Source of the DNA: Nostocales cyanobacterium Centralia_MAG_434
GTDB lineage: Bacteria; Cyanobacteriota; Cyanobacteriia; Cyanobacteriales; Nostocaceae
Length of the DNA stretch: 64,000 bases
Assembly: GCA_021324415.1 (NCBI GenBank)
Contig: JAJPJF010000417.1
Coordinates: 23,833-87,832, forward strand
Reading direction: 5' to 3'
Under the pieces are notes generated by a model that saw only the letters and a list, made by a program, of their open reading frames with translations, had not been told where the DNA came from and made no database searches. Shown here piece after piece: positions 58,149 through 64,000 of the stretch (position 1 is the stretch's first letter; every line of letters begins with the position of its first letter). The translations under genes were made by a program, and so were the position numbers.

Positions 58149-58910
58149 CTATCCAAACCGATAGCCAAAGCCACGTACTGTAATAATATATTCAGGATGG
58201 CTGGGATCTTGCTCTAGCTTTTCCCGTAACCAGCGAATATGAACGTCTACAGTCTTACTATCTCCGATAAAATCAGGTCCCCAAACTTGATCCAGTAATT
58301 GCTCCCGCGACCATACTCGCCGAGCATAGCTCATGAAAAGTTCCAGTAAACGAAACTCTTTGGGTGATAAACTCACCTCTTGACCCCGAACCAAGACACG
58401 ACATTCTTGAGGATATAACGTGACGTCCTTATACTGTAGTATTGGCAGATGAGGCAAACTGCTTAAGCGCTGGCGACGAAGTAAAGCACGACACCGAGCC
58501 ACCAACTCTCGCATGCTAAAAGGTTTGGTCAGATAATCATCTGCTCCTACCTCTAATCCTAAAACGCGATCAGTTTCACTTCCTTTGGCGCTTAACATCA
58601 AAATCGGTACAGGATTTCCTTGATAACGCAATAAGCGGCAAATATCCAGTCCATTAATCTGAGGCAGCATCAAGTCAAGAATCACTAAGTCAAACAGAAG
58701 TTCTCCTGATGCTGGTTCAAAGTTTTTGAGATATTCTACAGCCGAACGCCCATCAGATGCAGTTACTACTCCATAACCTTCTTCTTCCAATGCTAAAACT
58801 ATCATTTCCCGAATGATCTCCTCGTCTTCTACCACTAATATGCGGCTTTTTTGTCCGATTTCCGCTGTGGAAGGGTATTTGGTCGATTCACTGGTATACA
58901 TTGGTATCAC
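58149..58910 (-). CDS. sphR: Phosphate response regulator SphR (PhoB-like)
   Basis: 253 residues. The receiver has RILVVEDEEIIREMIVLALE and phospho-acceptor Asp79 (DLVILDLMLPQINGLD), Lys in DDYLTKPFSMREL. The winged-helix DNA-binding domain includes VSLSPKEFRLLELFMSYARR and DSKTVDVHIRWLREKLEQDP. It would bind Pho boxes of pst and phosphatase genes when phosphorylated by SphS. sphS starts 41 bp downstream. I did not find a convincing Pho-box array upstream of sphR itself. Confidence 0.92.
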   Translation of the reverse strand: MIPMYTSESTKYPSTAEIGQKSRILVVEDEEIIREMIVLALEEEGYGVVTASDGRSAVEYLKNFEPASGELLFDLVILDLMLPQINGLDICRLLRYQGNPVPILMLSAKGSETDRVLGLEVGADDYLTKPFSMRELVARCRALLRRQRLSSLPHLPILQYKDVTLYPQECRVLVRGQEVSLSPKEFRLLELFMSYARRVWSREQLLDQVWGPDFIGDSKTVDVHIRWLREKLEQDPSHPEYIITVRGFGYRFG

Positions 58911-59522
58911 AATATTCTTTGTGGCTGCAGTAGTTGTATCAATAACAATTATCTATTTTTATTAGCGCATTTACACTTTCTAGCTGTCAATTGCTTTAGC
59001 AAATTGTAATATAAATGACAAGCTACCTTCATTATAAACCAATCAAACACCAAGCTAGCAATTGTTTTCAGCAGCTTTGCTTTTTGTCCTAGAACAGCAA
59101 AAATTACCCTCAGTATTTACAAGAAGTCTTTAAATAACACAATAGCATCATCGTTTTACCCAACGAGAATGCAAGTTATACCATTTCACACAATTCTTGA
59201 TACAAATTTTCCTCTTTATTTTCCTTGTCCTCCTTAGTCGGCCTGATTGTCAAATCAAATGGATTGGCTTGGTGAAGCTGTGTTAAGTCTGCTAGATGAA
59301 TTCATAGCTGCCATAGCAGACTCTAAAGTTGACTAGAGTTTTTCATTTGAAGCGATATTAATTCTCAATAGCGTTGAATTTACATAAATATTTAACATTT
59401 TGAATCAAGACATATTTTAAGGTGCCATAATCCTGTTAAAAGCTCATTTTTATTTACTCAAACCCCTTCCATAAATTAAGCTACGTCTTTTTCTCCTCGA
59501 GAACTTTACTCCATAAAATGAA

Positions 59523-59554
59523 AATAGAGACGATTTTATAATTACGTCTCTATT
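59523..59554. repeat. AATAGAGACG/CGTCTCTATT hairpin
   Basis: A perfect 10-bp stem around a 12-base AT loop, followed by AGGAG. Its arms match the AGAGACG/CGTCTCT palindrome at 47877-47898, pointing to a dispersed repeat family. Confidence 0.5.
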
Positions 59555-59716
59555 AGGAGAAAACCCAATGCTTTTGATTAAAAGTTGCAATTAAAATTGG
59601 AAATTTATAAAAATTAAGCCCATAGATAGACGTTTTACTTCTACGTAGAAAATTAGGCTATACGCTTATTAACTTTTGCTTTTGCATTAACTTTTTGCAC
59701 TTGCAACTCATGAAAG

Positions 59717-59733
59717 ATGAGAAAAAATCTCAT
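59717..59733 (+). terminator. Terminator-like hairpin with T tract
   Basis: ATGAGA and TCTCAT flank five A residues and are followed by TTTTTCTT. The structure ends 8 bp before the ATG of the microprotein frame, so it could terminate a short upstream RNA or attenuate the microprotein. Confidence 0.5.
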
Positions 59734-59741
59734 TTTTTCTT

Positions 59742-59864
59742 ATGAAACTTCCTTCAGTCCCGCCTCAGTATTGTCGGGTCTGCCGTTGTCAGGAGGAGCC
59801 TGCTCGCGGTTCTCAGTATTGCCAGTTTTGCTTTTGGCAGGAAGGGTTTGTTGACTTTTCATAG
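59742..59864 (+). CDS. Putative 40-residue zinc-knuckle microprotein
   Basis: The frame encodes MKLPSVPPQYCRVCRCQEEP, then ARGSQYCQFC and FWQEGFVDFS. Five cysteines are arranged C-x2-C-x-C-x20-C-x2-C, a zinc-ribbon pattern split by a short basic loop. Two Tyr-Cys-x2-Cys arms (YCRVC, YCQFC) look like an internal repeat. There is no clear Shine-Dalgarno; a T tract from the hairpin occupies that place. The cysteine pattern is hard to obtain by chance, but expression is unproven. Confidence 0.45.
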   Translation: MKLPSVPPQYCRVCRCQEEPARGSQYCQFCFWQEGFVDFS

Positions 59865-59977
59865 AAAAATACCGGATGTTTTAGAACTCTGTACAAATGG
59901 AGATACACAGTCATAAATAGCGAATCCGGAAAATAAAATGAATCCGTAAGAAGAAACCTAGCTTCCAGTCGTAGTGA

Positions 59978-60751
59978 TTAAGCAAACGTAGAAAAATCTA
60001 TATTGGGTGGAACATCCTGAATCCGTCCTGGACCGATCGCCCGCAAAGCTTCCCTAAGAGAGATATCACCCGTATATAAAGCACGACCCACAATGACACC
60101 AGTGACACCTTGTGGTTCTAATGCTAGCAAACTCAATAAGTCTGTAATCGAACTTACACCGCCAGAGGCAATCACAGGAATTGAAACTGTCTGTGCCAGT
60201 GAGCGCAAAGCTTCTATATTTGGCCCAGAAAGAGTACCATCACGGTGGATATCAGTGTATATGATAGCGGCTGCACCCAATTTCTGCATTTGTACAGCTA
60301 GTTGCGTTGCCAAAACTTTTGAGGTTTCTATCCAACCATGAGTTGCAACCAGTCCGTTACGAGCATCAATTCCAATCACAATCCGCCCAGGAAATTCTTG
60401 GCAAAGCTGTTGTACTAGCTGAGGTTGTTCTACAGCGGTAGTTCCTAGAATTGCTCGTTGCACGCCTAAATTCAATACTTGTTGTACACTCGCTTGTGTA
60501 CGCAACCCGCCACCTACTTGAATTGGCACTGACACAGCTTGAGCGATCGCCTCAATTGCGGCTTGATTAACTAATTGACCTGTTTTTGCTCCATCCAAAT
60601 CGACCACATGCAGTCTAGTGGCTCCTTGTTCAACCCACTGTTGAGCAACCTCAACTGGGTTGTCGTTAAAAACTTGCGAAAGTGAATAGTCTCCCTGATA
60701 AAGTCGCACACAACGACCTTCAAGTAAATCAATTGCTGGAATGACGTCCAT
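59978..60751 (-). CDS. hisA: Phosphoribosylformimino-5-aminoimidazole carboxamide ribotide isomerase
   Basis: 257 residues of the HisA (beta-alpha)8 barrel, fourth step of histidine synthesis. Seen: catalytic Asp8 in [48 protein letters not shown], the second catalytic Asp in [30 protein letters not shown] and [14 protein letters not shown] short C-terminal tail ([10 protein letters not shown]) is normal. The gene is monocistronic here. Its promoter side abuts a heptamer repeat array. Confidence 0.96.
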   Translation of the reverse strand: MDVIPAIDLLEGRCVRLYQGDYSLSQVFNDNPVEVAQQWVEQGATRLHVVDLDGAKTGQLVNQAAIEAIAQAVSVPIQVGGGLRTQASVQQVLNLGVQRAILGTTAVEQPQLVQQLCQEFPGRIVIGIDARNGLVATHGWIETSKVLATQLAVQMQKLGAAAIIYTDIHRDGTLSGPNIEALRSLAQTVSIPVIASGGVSSITDLLSLLALEPQGVTGVIVGRALYTGDISLREALRAIGPGRIQDVPPNIDFSTFA

Positions 60752-60775
60752 AGTAATCCTTGAATTTAGTTAGGA

Positions 60776-60837
60776 GTGGGGTGTGGGGTGTGGGGTGTGG
60801 GGTGTGGGGTGTGGGGTGTGGGGTGTGGGGTGTGGGG
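60776..60837. repeat. Heptamer short tandem repeat array (TGTGGGG)
   Basis: About nine head-to-tail copies of a G-rich heptamer, TGTGGGG, starting 25 bp upstream of the hisA start. Heptanucleotide STRRs are a known feature of heterocystous cyanobacteria. The G-runs could form a quadruplex, and copy number is likely polymorphic. A plus-strand frame through it is an artefact. Confidence 0.9.
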
Positions 60838-60852
60838 AGTTAGTTATCAACA

Positions 60853-60902
60853 TTGTCCTCCTTGTCCTCCTTGTCCTCCTTGTCCCCCTTGTCCCCCTTG
60901 TC
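60853..60902. repeat. Nonamer tandem repeat array (TTGTCCTCC/TTGTCCCCC)
   Basis: Five copies of a 9-bp unit: three TTGTCCTCC then two TTGTCCCCC, plus a partial. It is C-rich on the plus strand, immediately after the G-rich heptamer array, and ends 17 bp before the stop of the DUF3593 gene. Confidence 0.85.
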
Positions 60903-60918
60903 TTTTATACCCCATGCC

Positions 60919-61209
60919 CTATTTCCCACTCCCTTTAACAAGAGCTTGCCTAAAACCGAGAACAATCAAGATATTGGAAAGTGTTAGAAAGGCTTCGGCG
61001 CTACCGTGTAGCCAGTCAACATTTGCTAGTGATTCACCATAATGGACTTGGGCATAAATCCCTGCGGGGATAGTAACGGCAACAAAGACTAGAGTGCCAT
61101 AAAATCCGTATAGTGCTAAACGCGGCATTTGTTGACTGCGACTAATAAACCACAAGAAACCCAAGTATGGGAATAGGGAAAGAGCAAAGAGGGTTTCTTT
61201 TGAAATCAT
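60919..61209 (-). CDS. DUF3593 membrane protein
   Basis: 96 residues with three hydrophobic helices. Sequence matches the DUF3593 family of cyanobacteria and chloroplasts: FALSLFPYLGFLWFISRSQQ, MPRLALYGFYGTLVFVAVTI, VHYGESLANVDWLHGSAEAF and LTLSNILIVLGFRQAL. It lies 58 bp downstream of the DUF2499 gene; the two families co-occur, probably as one operon. Function unknown; conservation in phototrophs suggests thylakoid or envelope location. Confidence 0.88.
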   Translation of the reverse strand: MISKETLFALSLFPYLGFLWFISRSQQMPRLALYGFYGTLVFVAVTIPAGIYAQVHYGESLANVDWLHGSAEAFLTLSNILIVLGFRQALVKGSGK

Positions 61210-61267
61210 GGCATTTTGGGGAGAACAGAGGAGTTAGGAATGAGGAATGAAGAGGAATGAAGGGAAA

Positions 61268-61612
61268 TTATTGCTTTGAGACGATAGTGTCTGTGGGGTC
61301 TGACTCTACAATTTTTTGGGAGTTAGTTGTGCGCCAGATCCATACTGCTGCTATCAAAAGTGTACAATTACCTACTAAGGTCATAGTAGCTTGTAGTGTG
61401 ACCAGCCATTGTAGAGATTCCGCATTGTCGAAATAGTGCCAGGTACAGGCACACATAGCACTAACTAGGGCTGGTAACATGGCGCAAGACAATCCCCACC
61501 AAGCACGGCTACCTGTAACTTCGCCGTAATTCCAAATTAACCAAATGGCAGCAATCCACTCAACAACGCTAGATACATGAATGAACCAGGTGGGAATTGA
61601 AAGAGCATGCAT
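61268..61612 (-). CDS. DUF2499 membrane protein
   Basis: 114 residues with three membrane helices. Conserved family residues: MHALSIPTWFIHVSSVVEWI, WNYGEVTGSRAWWGLSCAML, MCACTWHYFDNAESLQWLVT and LQATMTLVGNCTLLIAAVWI. DUF2499 is restricted to cyanobacteria and plastid-bearing eukaryotes and is of unknown function. It is transcribed divergently from csaB (39 bp apart) and upstream of DUF3593. Confidence 0.9.
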   Translation of the reverse strand: MHALSIPTWFIHVSSVVEWIAAIWLIWNYGEVTGSRAWWGLSCAMLPALVSAMCACTWHYFDNAESLQWLVTLQATMTLVGNCTLLIAAVWIWRTTNSQKIVESDPTDTIVSKQ

Positions 61613-61651
61613 AATAGTCCAAAATGAAATCCAAAATCAAAGATAAATCAA

Positions 61652-62689
61652 ATGCGGGCGTTATTGTCTGGATACTATGGTAAAGGAAATGGTGGCGATG
61701 AAGCTTTGTTGGCAACGCTTTTACAAATGCTACCACCTCATGTTAAGCCAGTTGTCCTCTCTGGGAATCCTCAACAAACCAGTGAGTTCTATGGCGTGGA
61801 AGCTCACGAGCGGATGTCTATCTTATCAATACTACAAGCTTTGCGCTCCTGTGATGCCTTAATTTGGGGCGGTGGGAGCTTAATCCAAGATGCTACAAGT
61901 GCTCTTAACCCATTTTACTATGGGGGAATGATGACATTAGCCCAAAAAATGGGGCTAAAAACTATAGCGTGGGCACAGGGAATTGGTCCTGTGAAACGTC
62001 CTGTAACTCGCTGGTTAGCAAGTCAAACCTTTGGTCATTGTACTAAAGTCAGTGTTCGCGATCGCGCATCTGCTGCAATGCTTGCTGATTGGCAAATTCC
62101 TTGTCTTCTCGCACCTGACCCTGTTTGGGCATTAGAAGCTAAACCAGTACCTGGACTTTGGGATTTACCTGCACCAAGAGTTGCATTGACATTGCGTTCT
62201 CATCCTCAATTAACGGAAGCACGACTAGCAAACTTGACACGAGCATTGATTGACTTTCAAAAAGCCACCCAGACTTTCATACTGCTATTACCATTTCAGC
62301 ATCAAGATTTAGATATAGCCCAAGGTATTCATGCACAGCTTAAGGATGTTAGCCAGATTATGTTTCTGGAAGAACCACAACTTTTAAAAGGAGTGTTTCG
62401 CGGTGTGGAAATGGCGATTGGTATGCGTCTACACAGCTTAATTATGGCAGCATCTGAAGGCTGTCGTTGTTTTGCTCTCAGTTATGATCCCAAGATCAAT
62501 CGGCTGATGGAAGACTTAGATATGCCTGGGTGGGACTTGTCAACCTTACCAGAAAACTCCAACTTGATTGGTAAGACGTGGCTTGAGTATTACGCTAATG
62601 GCGATCCCCTATCACCAGAAACCATCCAGTCTCTGGTAGATCGCGCACTAATGCACCGTGATGTGTTAAGGGACGCTCTAAGAACCTAG
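61652..62689 (+). CDS. csaB: Polysaccharide pyruvyl transferase CsaB
   Basis: 345 residues. N-terminus MRALLSGYYGKGNGGDEALL is the CsaB signature; further motifs are LIWGGGSLIQDATSALNPFY, IAWAQGIGPVKRPVTRWLAS, CTKVSVRDRASAAML, PDPVWALEAKPVP and the C-terminal GMRLHSLIMAASEGC, where the His is catalytically important. It transfers pyruvate from PEP to a cell-wall polysaccharide, which in Gram-positives anchors SLH-domain proteins; cyanobacterial outer-membrane SLH porins may rely on a similar modification. Confidence 0.92.
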   Translation: MRALLSGYYGKGNGGDEALLATLLQMLPPHVKPVVLSGNPQQTSEFYGVEAHERMSILSILQALRSCDALIWGGGSLIQDATSALNPFYYGGMMTLAQKMGLKTIAWAQGIGPVKRPVTRWLASQTFGHCTKVSVRDRASAAMLADWQIPCLLAPDPVWALEAKPVPGLWDLPAPRVALTLRSHPQLTEARLANLTRALIDFQKATQTFILLLPFQHQDLDIAQGIHAQLKDVSQIMFLEEPQLLKGVFRGVEMAIGMRLHSLIMAASEGCRCFALSYDPKINRLMEDLDMPGWDLSTLPENSNLIGKTWLEYYANGDPLSPETIQSLVDRALMHRDVLRDALRT

Positions 62690-62733
62690 GTTAAGGTTTT
62701 TCTTCCTGTGCCCCATACCCCATACCCAACGAC

Positions 62734-63159
62734 TCATCTCATATATATCCCAGTGGGAGGTATACTATTGTTATAAGTATCAATACGTGAACCATTGGAA
62801 TAGTAGTAACTAGTGGTACCATCACCATGGTTTACAGTTGCCGATGGGGGAACTACCCGACCATTTGAGGTTTGAACAGTTCCATTAGAGTACAACTGCG
62901 AACCATAGGGATATGAGGTTACTCCGCTAATATTATCTATCGGTCCATTTCCTGGGTAGAGCTGTCTATAACGAGGTCTAATTCTAATTTGGGTTCGAGG
63001 AACTCTATGAATTCGATAGAGTTTTCTGTAAGTATGATTACTTTGCGAATAAGCTGGGGAAACGATTAAAGAAGCAATTAAAGAACTGACACCCAAAACT
63101 CTTGTTACATTTGTCAGTACTTTAAGTAAAGAGTTATGCTGCAAAAGCTGTTTTAACAT
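62734..63159 (-). CDS. Secreted hypothetical protein with SNG/YGS repeats
   Basis: 141 residues. A signal peptide (about 1-38, ending SPAYS) is followed by a basic Arg/Tyr-rich stretch (YRKLYRIHRVPRTQIRIRPR). Short Tyr/Gly/Ser/Asn repeats follow (YPYGSQLYSNGTVQTSNGRV, GTTSYYYSNGSRID). The composition suggests a cell-surface or periplasmic protein. No domain recognised. It is convergent with csaB. Confidence 0.65.
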   Translation of the reverse strand: MLKQLLQHNSLLKVLTNVTRVLGVSSLIASLIVSPAYSQSNHTYRKLYRIHRVPRTQIRIRPRYRQLYPGNGPIDNISGVTSYPYGSQLYSNGTVQTSNGRVVPPSATVNHGDGTTSYYYSNGSRIDTYNNSIPPTGIYMR

Positions 63160-63281
63160 GATAATTACTAATACATTCTTTAGTGCTAGAGTCTGCTAGC
63201 ACCGTAAAGAATGTAGTCTGTGTATTCCATTATCATTGTACGTACCACTTACACTGAATTGTCTCTACAACAAGATAGACG

Positions 63282-63605
63282 CTAATTATGTTTATGTCTT
63301 ACGCTCATGCTCTTTTGCATTGTGCGCTTGGGTGTTTTCGGTACATTGTTTTTTGAAAGCGATTCTTTGCCTTTGAGACTCTGACGTGAACTATTGTTTG
63401 CTGATATCGAGTATTCACGAGGATTTAAATGAGGCAAAAAAACGAAAATTTCTTTGCCATGCTGTAGTAAATATCGATGGATCGTTATTGCTTCTGCTAG
63501 AGGAGAAAATATAATTGGAATCCATTGGTCATTATACAAATAGATAACGACGCGGCACTTTTTTTGCTCCTCCAAAGGGAGTGGAGTTTGCCAGGATGAT
63601 ATCAT
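63282..63605 (-). CDS. Hypothetical protein
   Basis: 107 residues. The N-terminal ~55 residues look folded (CRVVIYLYNDQWIPIIFSPL, AEAITIHRYLLQHGKEIFVF). The C-terminal half is Ser/Lys/Asn-rich and likely disordered (SSRQSLKGKESLSKNNVPKT). No homologous family recognised and no operon partner. It may be a real short gene with an extended tail. Confidence 0.4.
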   Translation of the reverse strand: MISSWQTPLPLEEQKKCRVVIYLYNDQWIPIIFSPLAEAITIHRYLLQHGKEIFVFLPHLNPREYSISANNSSRQSLKGKESLSKNNVPKTPKRTMQKSMSVRHKHN

Positions 63606-63680
63606 GAGTTTTTATCATTTTTTTTATTGATTACAATTTATTAAATTTTATAAATCTGTTACTTCTTGCTGTGGGTTGAA

Positions 63681-63890
63681 AAGTGAACTACCTACACTCA
63701 CCCGTCAGGGGAGTGTAGGCTTCCCAATTCATTGGGGATTGCCTCGGTTTTCATAGATTTTTTACGTCCAGAAGACTAGTGTGAGCCTTCTTGCTGTTTC
63801 AGGTAAAAAGACTTTGTTCTCCCTGAAGATGATCTTTTCCATCCTTAAGCCCTTGACACTCCCACAATTCAAATCCGTGGGATTCTTCTT
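63681..63890 (-). mobile_element. Possible IS200/IS605-type non-autonomous relic
   Basis: A non-coding segment bounded by two hairpins. The hairpin at 63691-63719 (CCTACACTC / GAGTGTAGG with inner CCC/GGG) is followed on the minus strand by TAGTTCACTT. The hairpin at 63860-63882 (TCCCAC/GTGGGA) is flanked by TTGACAC. Subterminal imperfect palindromes, GTTCAC-type and TCAAG-type ends and lack of an ORF resemble IS200/IS605 (TnpB-type) terminal regions. I see no tnpA or tnpB. The remainder to the window edge holds nothing recognised. Confidence 0.35.
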
Positions 63891-64000
63891 TCATCCTGCC
63901 AATTCTCTATTTTTTGCCTACAGATACTTTGTGTAGCTTTCGAAAAAGGACAGTAAGGAGAGTGTGACACACTCCCAACCCTCCCCCTTCCCTTGTCCCC

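Larger units (their letters stand above)
58911..59741. other. Intergenic, about 830 bp, with two hairpins
   Basis: No convincing gene. The left part would carry the sphR promoter. The right part holds a repeat-like hairpin (59523-59554) and a terminator-like hairpin (59717-59733) just before a cysteine-rich microprotein frame. The spacing suggests a short untranslated transcript, but no RNA family is recognised. Confidence 0.4.

Noticed and set aside
60776..61042. Plus-strand frame made of GVWGVGC and CPPCPP repeats
   Set aside because: It is a translation of the tandem repeat arrays and runs antisense into the DUF3593 gene.

Overview
The window comes from a filamentous, probably heterocyst-forming cyanobacterium of the Nostocales. 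The evidence is a psbZ-ribH pair, sucrose synthase SusA, a PatA-type PATAN regulator, cyanobacterial DUF families (DUF4359, DUF3593, DUF2499), frequent HIP1 octamers (GCGATCGC), heptamer STRR arrays and NifH/NifE-like genes. The species cannot be named from sequence alone. Most of the window is chromosomal housekeeping, with several accessory patches carrying relics of mobile, restriction and toxin-antitoxin systems.

Layout, left side. 1-1848: 5' part of susA (minus strand). 2.1-5.9 kb: a 38-codon membrane ORF, tRNA-His, a DUF4359 protein, manganese catalase, and the siroheme pair cbiX-cobA. 6.0-9.0 kb: a PatA-like response regulator, a small ORF and a CheA-like kinase without CheW or receiver domains. 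10.3-16.4 kb: a CAP-domain protein, a DsbA-like thioredoxin, and two AAA ATPases (one with CHASE2, one with an N-terminal VMAP-type helical domain). 16.6-23.1 kb: an accessory region with an HsdR remnant, a molybdopterin-fold periplasmic protein, a HTH/PBP-like regulator, a one-domain molbindin, a 3'-truncated nifH-like gene and an orphan nifE-like gene. Two inverted copies of a MITE-like repeat flank the molbindin-nifH-nifE part.

Layout, middle. 23.3-29.7 kb: small secreted proteins, an OmpR/HisKA two-component pair, a second CAP protein, a SRPBCC protein and a zinc alcohol dehydrogenase. 29.7-36.1 kb: a DHH-CBS-CCA/poly(A) polymerase fusion, psbZ, ribH, tRNA-Gly, a structured RNA resembling an orphan HEARO/omega RNA, and proA. 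36.3-42.8 kb: a DhaM-HPr-EI phosphotransferase, an S66 carboxypeptidase and a WD40 protein. 43.3-50.3 kb: an antitoxin with a broken toxin, a HAD phosphatase, a third MITE copy, a methyltransferase, a glycine-zipper protein, an old-yellow-enzyme homologue and a solitary C5 DNA methyltransferase.

Layout, right side. 50.4-64 kb: deoC, recO-MFS, a glycosyltransferase, lepB, the phosphate-sensing set sphR-sphS-phoU, a 40-residue cysteine-rich microprotein, hisA, STRR arrays, DUF3593 and DUF2499 proteins, csaB, and a possible IS200/IS605-derived relic at the right edge.

The most noteworthy items are the molybdenum-linked nifH/nifE remnant with its flanking repeats, the IscB-less omega-RNA-like element beside tRNA-Gly, and the paired AAA ATPases.
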